Source: Qipengyuania flavescens
Lineage (GTDB): Bacteria > Pseudomonadota > Alphaproteobacteria > Sphingomonadales > Sphingomonadaceae
NCBI RefSeq assembly: GCF_029688735.1
Contig: NZ_JARULD010000004.1
Span: 186,001-250,000 of the forward strand
Reading direction: 5' to 3'
DNA: 64,000 bases
The first letter of the stretch is position 1, and every line of letters starts with the position of its first letter. The notes below the pieces were generated by a model, which saw only the letters and a program-made list of their open reading frames with translations, made no database searches and had not been told where the DNA came from. The position numbers and the translations under genes are program-made. Positions 41,838 through 51,062 of this stretch are shown in pieces.

Positions 41838-44618
41838 ATGCCCGACCAGACGCTTGCCATCACGCTTGCTGGCCTAAGCGAAAGATTGCAGGAGCTTCAT
41901 CGGCAGACGGCGCTGACCCCGCTGTTCAATCCCGTGTTCCAGCTGTCGCTCGACCTGTCGCGGCGGCTTGAGCGGGACGAGATCGGCATTGCGGAGCTTT
42001 CCCGGCTGATCGAGGAGCTGGAGGCCAAGTCGCTCGATGCGCGGGCGGAGCGGCTGCGCTGTCTTGTCGTGCCGCAGGACGCAGAGCAACGGCTTGATCG
42101 CCAGACTTCGGCCGATGGCGAATTCGACGCATTCCGCAATTTCTGGGAGCACCCGCACATGCAAACGGTGTTCACCGCGCATCCGACCTTCCTGCTGACG
42201 CCCGACCAGTCCGCGGCCGTAGCGCAGGCGGCCTCGCACGGCGGCGGGATCGCGCCCGGCAAGAGCGGCGAGCGGCCCGAGATCACGCTGCGCTATGAAC
42301 ACGAGCGAGCGATGTCTGCCATTGCCAATGCGCAGGACGCGCGCGATCGCATCGTGAGCGAGACGCTGGATACTGCGCATGAGAAATGGCCAAGCCGCTG
42401 GTTCGATTTCACCCCGCTGCCGTTCCGCTTCGCCACCTGGGTCGGTTACGACATGGACGGGCGGACGGATATCAAGTGGTACACCTCGATCGCTTTCCGC
42501 CTCGCCGAAAAGGCGCAGCGGCTGGAGCGCTACGCAGCGCAACTCGAAGCGATCGACGACGACCATGAATTGCTCGGGACGCTGCGGGCCGCAGCCACCC
42601 GCACGAGGGCAAGCGCCGACGAGTTCGCGGGAGACCTTTCGGACGCAAACGACTTGTCGGCAGCCGCCAACCGGCTGACCGAGGACGGCGAAGGTAAGCT
42701 ACTATCCTTGCGCCAGACCATCGCGCAGCTTGAAGGCGAGGCGGCATCCTCCACCGCGGAAAAAGCCATCGCCCTGCGGACCCTCACTGCCGCGATGCGC
42801 GCCGACGGCCTCGGCATGGGTTGGATCCACTTCCGCGTGAACGCCAAGCAACTCCATAATGCGATCCGCACCCGGCTGGGGGATGCGGCGGACATCGATC
42901 TCGGCAGTCGCGGTGCGCTGGCTGCACTGCGCGAGCTGATCGCCAATGTGGAGCCCGCCAGCGCGAACTTCGCCAGCCTCGCGGTCGAAAGCTCGACTGC
43001 CGTGCGGCAATTCCTCGTGATGACGCAGATCCTCAAGCATATCGACGCCGATGCGCCGATCCGCATGCTGGTCGCCGAGTGCGAACAGCCCGCGACCGTC
43101 CTTGCCGCGCTCTATTTCGCCAAATTGTTCGGGATCGAGGACAAGGTCGACGTCTCGCCGCTGTTCGAAACCGAGACTGCGCTGGAGCATGGCGGCCGCT
43201 TCCTCGACGCGCTGCTGGCCGAGGACGAATATCGGACATACGCCAATCGCCGTGGCCGGATTGCCATCCAGACCGGCTTCTCCGATGCCGGACGCTTCGT
43301 CGGCCAGATCCCGGCCAGCCTCGCGATCGAGCGCCTGCAAGGCCGCCTGGCGCAGGCGATGGAGAACAACGGGCTGACCGATGTTGCCGCGCTGATCTTC
43401 GATACTCACGGCGAGGGAATGGGCCGCGGCGCGCATCCCTCCAGCTTCGAGGATCGTATCGAATGGCCGCTGTCGTCTTGGTCACAGCGCCGCTTTGCAC
43501 GCGCCGGCATCCGGTTGGAGCCGGAGGCCAGCTTCCAGGGCGGCGATGGTTATCTGTTCTTCGCCACGCCCGAGCTGGCTTTGGCGACGCTTACCAAGAT
43601 CGTCGAGCACACGCCCGCGCACACCGATGCGCAGGTGCCGACCGATCCTTTCTATCGGCGCACCGACCTCAGCCTCGATTTCTATCGCGCGATCAAGGAA
43701 CACCAGCGCGACCACTTGGAAAGCCGGACCTACAGCCGCGCGGTGACGGCCTTCGGCCTCGGCCTACTGAACAAGACCGGCAGCCGCGTCTCGCGCCGCC
43801 AGTCGGACCTCTCTGCCGATCGCGAGATGAGCCTACGACAGATCCGCGCGATCCCTCACAATTCGATCCTCCAGCAGCTCGGCTATCCGGTGAATATCAT
43901 CGCCGGCATCGGCAGCGCGGCGGAAGGAAATATCGAGGACATCGCCACGCTGCTCAACGAAAGCGCGCGTGGGCGGCAAATCATGCGGCTGGTCCGCGCC
44001 TCCAATTCGCTCGCCAGCATCAAGACCGTGGCTGCCTATGGCGAGCTGTTCAATTCCGCCTATTGGGCGAGCCGGCCCTATCGCGGGACCGAAGATCACC
44101 TTGGCGAAGCCTGCGAGGCGCTGGCGGAATATCTCATTTCGGACGATCGCAACGGAGTCTTCCGCCGCCTCGCCTCGCGCCTGCGCGTCGATGCGCTCAA
44201 GCTCCATCGTTTGTTCGAACTCGTGCCCGATGAAGAGCCGCATCCCGATCGCGAGAATGTGCGCCGGATCATCGGTGTGCTTCAGGCGGTGCGCCTCGCA
44301 CTGCTCCAGCATATGTTCCTGAAAGCGGTCTCGGTCCCTGCCTTCAGCCGGGCGAACGACATCAGCCGCACCGACGTGCTGGAAATGGTCTTCTCGCTCC
44401 GCATCGACGATGCGCTGGCGCAGTTGCGGCGTGCTTATCCGGTCAGCTTCCCGCGCAAGGACGATTTCTCGATGGATGAGGAAGGCGAGTATCCGCGCGG
44501 ACAGGGCGAAGGCTATGCCGATATTCGCGAGCGCTATATCGACCCGATCGACGATGCCTATGCGCTGTGCCTGCGTATTTCGACCTGCATCGCCAATGAG
44601 TTCGGCGCGCACGGCTGA
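41838..44618 (+). CDS. ppc: Phosphoenolpyruvate carboxylase, divergent form
   Basis: A 926-residue protein of the PEP carboxylase family, which replenishes oxaloacetate from PEP and bicarbonate. The N-terminal TAHPTF (113-118) keeps the first active-site motif. Others are altered: GGDRDGNP reads VGYDMDGR (about 202-209), GYSDSxKD reads GFSDAGRF (from about 480), the FHGRGGxxGRGGGP loop reads DTHGEGMGRGAHP (from 522), and the usual C-terminal MRNTG is absent (it ends EFGAHG). The fold is clear, but catalysis needs testing. CGGAGGA stands about nine bases before the ATG at 41838; ATG 41820 is also in frame. Confidence 0.85.
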   Translation: MPDQTLAITLAGLSERLQELHRQTALTPLFNPVFQLSLDLSRRLERDEIGIAELSRLIEELEAKSLDARAERLRCLVVPQDAEQRLDRQTSADGEFDAFRNFWEHPHMQTVFTAHPTFLLTPDQSAAVAQAASHGGGIAPGKSGERPEITLRYEHERAMSAIANAQDARDRIVSETLDTAHEKWPSRWFDFTPLPFRFATWVGYDMDGRTDIKWYTSIAFRLAEKAQRLERYAAQLEAIDDDHELLGTLRAAATRTRASADEFAGDLSDANDLSAAANRLTEDGEGKLLSLRQTIAQLEGEAASSTAEKAIALRTLTAAMRADGLGMGWIHFRVNAKQLHNAIRTRLGDAADIDLGSRGALAALRELIANVEPASANFASLAVESSTAVRQFLVMTQILKHIDADAPIRMLVAECEQPATVLAALYFAKLFGIEDKVDVSPLFETETALEHGGRFLDALLAEDEYRTYANRRGRIAIQTGFSDAGRFVGQIPASLAIERLQGRLAQAMENNGLTDVAALIFDTHGEGMGRGAHPSSFEDRIEWPLSSWSQRRFARAGIRLEPEASFQGGDGYLFFATPELALATLTKIVEHTPAHTDAQVPTDPFYRRTDLSLDFYRAIKEHQRDHLESRTYSRAVTAFGLGLLNKTGSRVSRRQSDLSADREMSLRQIRAIPHNSILQQLGYPVNIIAGIGSAAEGNIEDIATLLNESARGRQIMRLVRASNSLASIKTVAAYGELFNSAYWASRPYRGTEDHLGEACEALAEYLISDDRNGVFRRLASRLRVDALKLHRLFELVPDEEPHPDRENVRRIIGVLQAVRLALLQHMFLKAVSVPAFSRANDISRTDVLEMVFSLRIDDALAQLRRAYPVSFPRKDDFSMDEEGEYPRGQGEGYADIRERYIDPIDDAYALCLRISTCIANEFGAHG

Positions 44619-44677
44619 TTGATTCGCCAGCGGTTTGGCCTATCCTACCCGAAATCCATCGGGTGGGGGACCGGATC

Positions 44678-46021
44678 GTGATCGATATTCTTATTTGCAT
44701 TGGCGCAGTGCTACTGAGCGTCGCAGTTATTCTTGCGATTGCGTTCAGGATCGTGCGGCGGGGTGCGCTGACCTTCGAGATCGACGGCTTTTACACCCAT
44801 GTGATGGACGGCGATCCCGGCCCCATCATCCGAGATGTCCAGCGCGACGCGACTGCGGCGCTGGAATGCAAGCTCGACGATCCGATGAGCTGTTCCATCA
44901 AGGAAGCGGTGGAATGCCATGTCGAGGCCGAGGCGCCGGAGTGCAACGTGCTCTTGCTCTCGGGCGGCGGCCAGTGGGGCGCTTTCGGCGCGGGGTTGTT
45001 CAAGCGGTTGAGCGAACAGAGCGGTCCCAAGGAACTGGGGCTGGAAGGGATCGGCGTCATCACCGGAATATCGACCGGTTCGCTGCAGGCGCTGATGCTG
45101 ATGGTGGCCCTCGATCCGAAGCAGAGCCCCGTAATGCGTCGCCATGCGCTCGACCGGCTGGTGTGGGGCTATTCGCCAGAGAAGGAGAGCGAGGTCGTGC
45201 GCCATACGGGCCTCGCGCTGGTCCCGTTCTTCGGCTCGGCCGCAGGCACTGCGCCACTGCGCAAGCGGATCATCGAGGCACTGTGTCCGGGCGGCGATTG
45301 CAAACTCGTCGAGGCCATCGGAAAGTCCAGCATCGCGGGTTATGCGGGCTTCGTCGAAGCCGACGACGGCAGCTTCCGCTACGCCGATTTGCGCGAACTG
45401 GTGAACAAGGCGCCGAGCCTGGAGAAAGCGGCGGAGGCGCTGGCGGCGGCCACCATGGCATCGTCGGCCATGCCGGTCTTCCACCAGCAGCTGAGGGTGG
45501 CCGGATCGGATGGCAAGGCAGTGTCGCTCTATGACGGCGGTGTGCGGCGATCGGTCTTCTTCGACCGTACCATGGCTATCGTCGATCGGCAGGTGCGCAA
45601 GGAAATGGCGTCGCATGGAGTGACCAAGGCTTCGACCATATCGCAAGAGAGCTTTGCAGCGGAATATCGCAAGACCGCGCCCAAGGTCTACGTCGTCCGC
45701 AACGGGCCAACGGTGCGCAAGCCTGCGCCCGAGCTTAACCGCAAGTCCGGCCCGCTCAAGAATGGCCAGCGCGGGTACGACCTGCTCGTCAACGAAAGCG
45801 AGATCGGCGCGATCGCTGCGCTGCGCCTTGGCAATCCCTATGGCGAGATCCTGCTGACCACGGCCGATATGTACGATACCTTCCCGAGCACGGTCGGCGA
45901 GAACTTCAAGGACGACGAGATGTTCAAGCCCGCTTTCATGGCGCGGCTACGCGACCTCGGCCGGTTCAAGGCGGATCGCAAGGACGGCCCCTGGTGGGAG
46001 CTCAGCAGGCTCGAGACGTAA
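44678..46021 (+). CDS. Patatin-like phospholipase, membrane-anchored
   Basis: A 447-residue protein. One N-terminal membrane segment (ILICIGAVLLSVAVILAIAF) is followed by a patatin domain: the oxyanion loop SGGGQWGAFGAG, nucleophile GISTGS and the dyad Asp in YDGGV. It is predicted to hydrolyse lipids. Extra Cys pairs occur before the catalytic domain. The start is GTG 44678, eight bases after GGGGGA; GTG 44663 is also in frame. It stands between ppc and a convergent tRNA. Confidence 0.88.
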   Translation: MIDILICIGAVLLSVAVILAIAFRIVRRGALTFEIDGFYTHVMDGDPGPIIRDVQRDATAALECKLDDPMSCSIKEAVECHVEAEAPECNVLLLSGGGQWGAFGAGLFKRLSEQSGPKELGLEGIGVITGISTGSLQALMLMVALDPKQSPVMRRHALDRLVWGYSPEKESEVVRHTGLALVPFFGSAAGTAPLRKRIIEALCPGGDCKLVEAIGKSSIAGYAGFVEADDGSFRYADLRELVNKAPSLEKAAEALAAATMASSAMPVFHQQLRVAGSDGKAVSLYDGGVRRSVFFDRTMAIVDRQVRKEMASHGVTKASTISQESFAAEYRKTAPKVYVVRNGPTVRKPAPELNRKSGPLKNGQRGYDLLVNESEIGAIAALRLGNPYGEILLTTADMYDTFPSTVGENFKDDEMFKPAFMARLRDLGRFKADRKDGPWWELSRLET

Positions 46022-46047
46022 GGATAGGATGTCCGGACAAAGACTGT

Positions 46048-46135
46048 TGGTGCGGTCGAGAAGACTCGAACTTCCACGGGTTATTCACCCACAACGACCT
46101 CAACGTTGCGCGTCTACCAGTTCCGCCACGACCGC
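46048..46135 (-). tRNA. tRNA-Leu (anticodon GAG)
   Basis: An 88-nt class II tRNA with acceptor GCGGTCG/CGACCGC, anticodon stem CAACG/CGTTG with loop TTGAGGT, a long variable arm (GTGGGTGAATAACCCGT) and T-loop TTCGAGT. The CCA is encoded. Confidence 0.96.
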
Positions 46136-46246
46136 ACACAGTCTGCATCGAGAGCGCGTGAATCGCACGCCGTCCCGCCGGTAGAAGCGCGCCACTAGCA
46201 GCGCCGCCACGCCCTCGCAAGCATGTTTGTGAGTGGTTCGGCCCGG

Positions 46247-47125
46247 CTAACGCGGGGCCCAGCCGATATCCGCGAATACGGCCGATTTCGGCACGTCGGT
46301 CACGGCTTCGTTGATGGTCATTTCCTCGCCCGGAGCCAGCGTCGGCTGCGGCGGGTTGACGACCCAGCTGTAAACCTGCCGCTCCCGCTGGTCGAGCAGC
46401 ACGATAAGGATCGGCGGTACATTGCGGCTTTCGCGCGCAGTGTTGCTCACCACGATCTTCGCACCGAAAAATTCCGTCCCGTTGGGCAGCGTGCGCCGCT
46501 CCTGCTCCTCGACCGGAAAGGACAGTTCGAGATCAGGCTGCGCCTGCCCGAACAGCGGCTTCGACACCGGCACCCAATCCGGCAGGCCGACGTAATTCAC
46601 CGTGAGGATCGTGCCTACCGCCAGCAAAGCGAAGACCGCCGCGGCGATCGTCCACATCTTGGTGATGTTGCGGCGCGGGCGGAACGGCGGGGCATGGTCG
46701 AAGCTGGACGCGCTGTCGTCCGTATCTTCGGGTTCGGGCGCGGGCGGCAAATCGTCCTGCACCTCACCATAGGGTGGTTCCGCCTCGTCGAAATCCGGCC
46801 CGTCGCGCTGTTCCTCGGCAGCAGGGTCGGCACCGCCATAGCTGACGTCCGAGGCGGTGGCTGATGCGTCCGCATTCGTGGTGGCCGGCTGGGGGACAGG
46901 CGCGGGTTCGGGGGCCGGTTTCGGAGCCGGAGCCGGAGTTGGCGTGGCGGCAGCAGGGGGAGGCGGCGCAGGCACCGCAGCGGCCGCTGCGATCTGCTCT
47001 GCATCGGGTCCGTCCTGGTACCAGCTGTGCTTGCATTTCGCGCAGCGCACCGTCCGGCCTTCGATCCCGATGGCGCTATCGGGCACCACATATCGGGTCG
47101 AACAGGCGGGACAGGCGATGATCAT
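46247..47125 (-). CDS. MJ0042-type zinc-ribbon membrane protein (DUF3426-like)
   Basis: A 292-residue protein. The N-terminal zinc ribbon has C5-x2-C8 and C28-x2-C31 (the MJ0042 motif, CPxCxTxY), then a Pro/Ala-rich linker, an acidic stretch, one membrane segment ([19 protein letters not shown]) and a C-terminal beta-rich domain ([21 protein letters not shown]). The ribbon would be cytoplasmic and the C-terminal domain periplasmic. The function is unknown. It is divergent from ftsE, an arrangement I recall from other alphaproteobacteria. Confidence 0.88.
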   Translation of the reverse strand: MIIACPACSTRYVVPDSAIGIEGRTVRCAKCKHSWYQDGPDAEQIAAAAAVPAPPPPAAATPTPAPAPKPAPEPAPVPQPATTNADASATASDVSYGGADPAAEEQRDGPDFDEAEPPYGEVQDDLPPAPEPEDTDDSASSFDHAPPFRPRRNITKMWTIAAAVFALLAVGTILTVNYVGLPDWVPVSKPLFGQAQPDLELSFPVEEQERRTLPNGTEFFGAKIVVSNTARESRNVPPILIVLLDQRERQVYSWVVNPPQPTLAPGEEMTINEAVTDVPKSAVFADIGWAPR

Positions 47126-47281
47126 GGTGAATACCTGCTTAGGGCGGCAGGCGAATCACGACAAGCGAGATGCCTGTTCGCAACCGCGCAGGGCGGCTTT
47201 TTTCCACATCGATGCGCGGTTATAGGCCTTGGCGACGATGAACGGCGCCATCAATCCTCCCTCGATCCGGGCCGAACGCGC

Positions 47282-48007
47282 GTGAGCGTGCCGGAAAGCG
47301 AGATCGTGCAGTTCGACAATGTCGGCCTGCGCTACGGCACCGATCGCGAAATCCTCTCGAACATTTCCTTCACCCTGTTTCCGGGCCGGTTTTACTTCCT
47401 CACCGGGGCGAGCGGGGCGGGCAAGACCTCGCTGCTCAAGCTGCTCTATCTGGCGCAGCGCCCGTCGCGCGGGGCGATCCGCATGTTCGGCACGGATGTC
47501 ATCACCCTCCCGCGCGAGCGGCTGCCCGCCTATCGCAGGCGCATGGGCGTGGTATTCCAGGATTTCCGGCTGGTCGATCACTTGAGCGCTTTCGACAATA
47601 TCGCGCTGCCGCTGCGCGTGTCGGGCGTGCGCGAAGCCGATCTGCAGGGGCCGGTCACCGACATGCTCGAGTGGGTCGGGCTGGGCCACCGCGCCGAGGC
47701 GCGTCCGGCGACGCTGTCTGGCGGCGAGCAACAGCGGGTGGCGATTGCCCGCGCGGTCATCGGTCGCCCCGACATGCTGGTGGCCGACGAGCCTACGGGT
47801 AACGTCGATCCCGAAATGGCGCTGAAGCTGATCCGTCTCTTCGAAGCGCTCAATCGCCTGGGTACGACGGTGGTGGTTGCAACGCACGACGTTCACCTGA
47901 TCCGCAAAGTGCCGGATTCGCTCATCATGCGGCTCGACAAGGGGACGCTCGCCGACCCGACCGGTGCCTTGCGCTATCCGCCCCGACGGGTCGAGGCCGG
48001 GCGATGA
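47282..48007 (+). CDS. ftsE: Cell division ATP-binding protein FtsE
   Basis: ATPase (241 aa) of the FtsEX complex, which sits at the division ring and controls peptidoglycan hydrolases. Walker A is GASGAGKT, the signature is [14 protein letters not shown], Walker B is [13 protein letters not shown], and the switch His is in VVVATHD. Only GTG starts are available (47282, 47288); neither has a strong ribosome site. Its stop overlaps the ftsX ATG by four bases. Confidence 0.93.
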   Translation: MSVPESEIVQFDNVGLRYGTDREILSNISFTLFPGRFYFLTGASGAGKTSLLKLLYLAQRPSRGAIRMFGTDVITLPRERLPAYRRRMGVVFQDFRLVDHLSAFDNIALPLRVSGVREADLQGPVTDMLEWVGLGHRAEARPATLSGGEQQRVAIARAVIGRPDMLVADEPTGNVDPEMALKLIRLFEALNRLGTTVVVATHDVHLIRKVPDSLIMRLDKGTLADPTGALRYPPRRVEAGR

Positions 48008-48936
48008 AGCGCCCTCCCGTCGTCACGCGCGCAGTCGAGCGCGGCCTGTCGCCCTTCCGCGGGAAGCGAGCGGCACATCTTCTGCCGCGCGCCCGGTTGG
48101 GTGGGCCGATGCCTTGGGTGATCGCGATCATGGTCGCCATCACGGTGCTCGCGACGGCGGGCGGGCTGGCCCTGTCCAATCTCGTCGCGCGGGCGAGCGG
48201 GGATCTGGCCGGTAGCGCGACAGTGCAGATCGTCGACCCCGATCCCCGCACGCGTAGCGCGCAAGCGGAGGCCGCGCGCGATATCCTTGCTTCCGATCCG
48301 GTCGTCGTGAGCGTCGCTGTCCTGCCTGAAGATGAGGTGGAGGCATTGCTCGAACCGTGGCTTGGTGCCGGGGCCGAGGACGATGCCCTCCCGATACCGG
48401 CTTTGATCGAGTTGCGTTTGCGCGACGGTTCGAGCGAAACGGAACTGGCCCGGCTCGCCGATCGGTTGGCAGAGGCCGCACCTGACGCGCGGATCGATGC
48501 CCAGTCGGACTGGCTTGCACCGGTGCTCGGCGCCCTCTCCGCCTTGCGCTGGATGGCGTTCGGCCTCATCACCCTTCTTGCCTTCACCGGTGCCGCCGCC
48601 GTCTGGCTGGCAGCGCGCAATGCGCTCGGCTCCAATCGCGACACGATCGAGATCGTCCATCTGCTCGGCGGAAACGACGACCAGATCGCGCGCATCTTCC
48701 AGCGCTCCATCCTGCTCGATGCGCTGGTCGGCGGGCTGCTTGGCCTGTTGGCCGGATTTGCGGCCGTGCTGCTTATGGGAGCACAATTCGCGGTACTCGA
48801 TTCCGGTCTCGTCGCGGGTGGCGGGCTCGAGAGGCTCGACTGGATGCTGCTCGCGCTGGTTCCGCTTTTCGCCATCGCGATTGCCGTCTACACGGCGCGC
48901 ATGACCGTCCTCTCGTCCCTCAGGAAAATGCTGTGA
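48004..48936 (+). CDS. ftsX: Cell division protein FtsX
   Basis: Membrane subunit (310 aa) of FtsEX. It has an N-terminal basic region, a first membrane segment near residue 40-60, a periplasmic loop, then three C-terminal segments (WMAFGLITLLAFTGAAAVWLA; LLDALVGGLLGLLAGFAAVLL; WMLLALVPLFAIAIAVYTA). LLGGNDDQIARIF is the usual cytoplasmic loop. It is coupled to ftsE before it and to the DUF218 gene after it (GTGA overlap). Confidence 0.93.
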   Translation: MKRPPVVTRAVERGLSPFRGKRAAHLLPRARLGGPMPWVIAIMVAITVLATAGGLALSNLVARASGDLAGSATVQIVDPDPRTRSAQAEAARDILASDPVVVSVAVLPEDEVEALLEPWLGAGAEDDALPIPALIELRLRDGSSETELARLADRLAEAAPDARIDAQSDWLAPVLGALSALRWMAFGLITLLAFTGAAAVWLAARNALGSNRDTIEIVHLLGGNDDQIARIFQRSILLDALVGGLLGLLAGFAAVLLMGAQFAVLDSGLVAGGGLERLDWMLLALVPLFAIAIAVYTARMTVLSSLRKML

Positions 48937-49463
48937 TCCTGCGTTTCGTCGCTGCCATACTGCTTGTCTATGCTTTCGGTTTCCTCGGCTTCGCGATGAC
49001 GCTGCCCAAGCCGCTTGCCGGTGAGCCGACCGACGCGGTAATCGTTCCGACCGGCGGTCCCGGGCGGATTGCGCGCGGTCTCGATATCGTCGATCGGGGC
49101 CTGGCCAAGGAACTGTTCGTATCCGGTGTCGATCCCGAGGTGACAACGGAAGAGTTCGCCGCCGAATTCGACGTGTCGTCGAGAACGATGGATTGCTGCG
49201 TGACGCTGGGCCGCCTTGCGGTCGATACGCGCAGCAATGCGGGGGAGGCGGCGGAGTGGCTCAAGGAGCACGACTTTTCGTCCGTCCGCCTGGTTACGAC
49301 CGACTGGCACATGGCCCGCGCGGCAAACGAATTCAGCGGAGCGCTGCCGGAGGGCACGGTGATCGAGAAGGATGCGGTGGTTTCGTCGCCCGAACTCGCA
49401 ACGCTGTTCCTCGAATACAACAAGCTGATCGCGGCGGCGGTCTCGCAAGGCCTACCCGTCTGA
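48933..49463 (+). CDS. DUF218 family protein (YdcF/SanA-like)
   Basis: A 176-residue protein with one N-terminal membrane segment and a DUF218 domain: AVIVPTGGPGRIARGLDIV, LFVSGV, DTRSNAGEAAEWL and LVTTDWHMARAANEF. Homologues SanA and YdcF are linked with envelope integrity; the reaction is unknown. GTG 48933 overlaps the ftsX stop, so it is translated with ftsEX, which supports an envelope role. Confidence 0.9.
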   Translation: MILRFVAAILLVYAFGFLGFAMTLPKPLAGEPTDAVIVPTGGPGRIARGLDIVDRGLAKELFVSGVDPEVTTEEFAAEFDVSSRTMDCCVTLGRLAVDTRSNAGEAAEWLKEHDFSSVRLVTTDWHMARAANEFSGALPEGTVIEKDAVVSSPELATLFLEYNKLIAAAVSQGLPV

Positions 49464-49470
49464 CGCCGCC

Positions 49471-50151
49471 ATGCGATACTTGCGCAATTTCGCTTTCTAC
49501 CCGGCCTTCTATCTCGGCTCGCTGTTGATTACGTCGGCGTCGCTGATCGCCCTGCCGTTCAGTGTTGAGCGCTTTCGCTATTTCGTACGCATGTGGTCGA
49601 ATTGGCAGCGTTGGTGCCTGACGCACCTGCTTGGCTGCGAGATCGTGATCGAAGGGAGCGGCCCGCTCGACGAGCCGGTGCTCTACGCGGTCAAGCACGA
49701 GAGCTTTTTCGAGGCGATCGATGCGCCCGCACTCTTCGACACGCCGAGCGTATTCGCCAAGGAAGAGCTGTTTCGAATTCCCCTATGGGGTCGCGCTGCC
49801 GCTGCGTTCGGACTGGTCCCCGTGCAGCGCAATGCCGGCGCGCGGGCTCTGATGCAGATGATCCGCTCGGCCAAGGCGCTGGTGGCGGACGGGCGGCCGC
49901 TGGTCATCTTTCCCGAAGGCACCCGCGTGCCGCATGGCGAAACCAGACCACTCCAGTCGGGCTTCGCGGGGCTTTACAAGATGCTCGGTCTGCCGGTCGT
50001 ACCGGTGGCGGTCGACAGCGGGCCGGTCTATCACCGCGGCCTGAAAAAGCCGGGCCGGATCACCTATCGTTTCGGCGAGCCGATCCCGCCGGGTCTCCCG
50101 CGAGACGAGATCGAAGTCCGCGTGCGGGAAGCCATCAACGCGCTGAACTGA
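49471..50151 (+). CDS. 1-acyl-sn-glycerol-3-phosphate acyltransferase (PlsC-like)
   Basis: A 226-residue membrane-associated acyltransferase. Motif I is VKHESFFE (H-x4 acid, with Glu for Asp), motif II is VPVQRNAGARAL, motif III is VIFPEGTRVPHGE and motif IV is LPVVPVAVDSG. It probably acylates lysophosphatidic acid in phospholipid synthesis. It is the fourth gene of the ftsE-ftsX-DUF218 unit, seven bases after the previous stop. Confidence 0.9.
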   Translation: MRYLRNFAFYPAFYLGSLLITSASLIALPFSVERFRYFVRMWSNWQRWCLTHLLGCEIVIEGSGPLDEPVLYAVKHESFFEAIDAPALFDTPSVFAKEELFRIPLWGRAAAAFGLVPVQRNAGARALMQMIRSAKALVADGRPLVIFPEGTRVPHGETRPLQSGFAGLYKMLGLPVVPVAVDSGPVYHRGLKKPGRITYRFGEPIPPGLPRDEIEVRVREAINALN

Positions 50152-50158
50152 ACGCGGC

Positions 50159-50944
50159 TCAGGTCCCGGTAAATTCGGCCTTGCGCTTCTGCAGGAAGGC
50201 CATGCCACCCTCCATCGCGTCCTTCGTGCCGCCGGCAATTTTCTGTGTCTCGGCTTCGGCGCGCAGCGTGCTGCCGAAGTCGGACTGCAGCCCGTCGCGC
50301 AAGGTCTGCTTCATCAGGCCGAGCGCTACGGTGGGGCCATTGGCCAGCCTTTCGACCAGTGCATTGGCCTCGTCCATCAGCGCATCGTCCTCGACGCATT
50401 TGTAGATCAGGCCGATCCGCTCTGCTTCCTCGCCGTGGATCTTCTCGCCCAGCATCATCATCCGCGTGGCCTGCGCCGTGCCGACGAGGCGGGGGAGCAT
50501 CCAGCTCGATCCGCCGTCGGGCACCAGGCCGATATTGACGAAGGCCTGCAGGAAGTAGCCGCTTTTGCCCGCCAGCACGAAATCGGCCGCCAGCGCAATC
50601 GAGCAGCCGACACCTGCGGCAGGACCCTGCACGGCCGAGACCACCGGCACCGGCAGGCTGGCGAGTGTCTGCACCATCGGGTTGTAATGCTGGGTCAGCG
50701 AGCGGAATGCGCCTTCGCCGCCCGTCACCGAACGCTCACCGCGCGCAGACAGGTCGGCACCCGAACAGAAGGCGCGGCCTTCGCCGGTCAGCAATACTGC
50801 GCGGGCATCGTCCAGATTGCGGACCGCGTCGAAAATCTCGTCCGCCATTTCGGGCGGGCAGGCGTTAAGGCGTTCCGGCCGGTTGAGCGTGACCTTGAGG
50901 ACATTGCCGGTCTTTTCGGTCTTGATCGTCTGGTAATCGCTCAT
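50159..50944 (-). CDS. Enoyl-CoA hydratase/isomerase
   Basis: A 261-residue crotonase-family enzyme. The oxyanion-hole blocks are AFCSGADLSARGE and VQGPAAGVGCSIALAADF. The second catalytic Glu position of classical hydratases appears replaced (LVPDGGSSWMLPRLVG holds Asp), as in isomerase-like members such as PaaG, so isomerase activity is possible. The start at 50944 (MSDYQTIK) has GAGAGG upstream. It is divergent from a racemase-ALDH-MaoC unit that also handles acyl-CoA. Confidence 0.9.
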   Translation of the reverse strand: MSDYQTIKTEKTGNVLKVTLNRPERLNACPPEMADEIFDAVRNLDDARAVLLTGEGRAFCSGADLSARGERSVTGGEGAFRSLTQHYNPMVQTLASLPVPVVSAVQGPAAGVGCSIALAADFVLAGKSGYFLQAFVNIGLVPDGGSSWMLPRLVGTAQATRMMMLGEKIHGEEAERIGLIYKCVEDDALMDEANALVERLANGPTVALGLMKQTLRDGLQSDFGSTLRAEAETQKIAGGTKDAMEGGMAFLQKRKAEFTGT

Positions 50945-51062
50945 TGGTCGGCCTCTCTCGTCTCTTTCGTTGCGGTTTTGCGGTCTGCGCAATCGCGTTC
51001 GTAATTGCAACCCATCGCGCAGCTTGGCATGCAGGCCGCAACGCGAGAGGAGAGATACGCTT

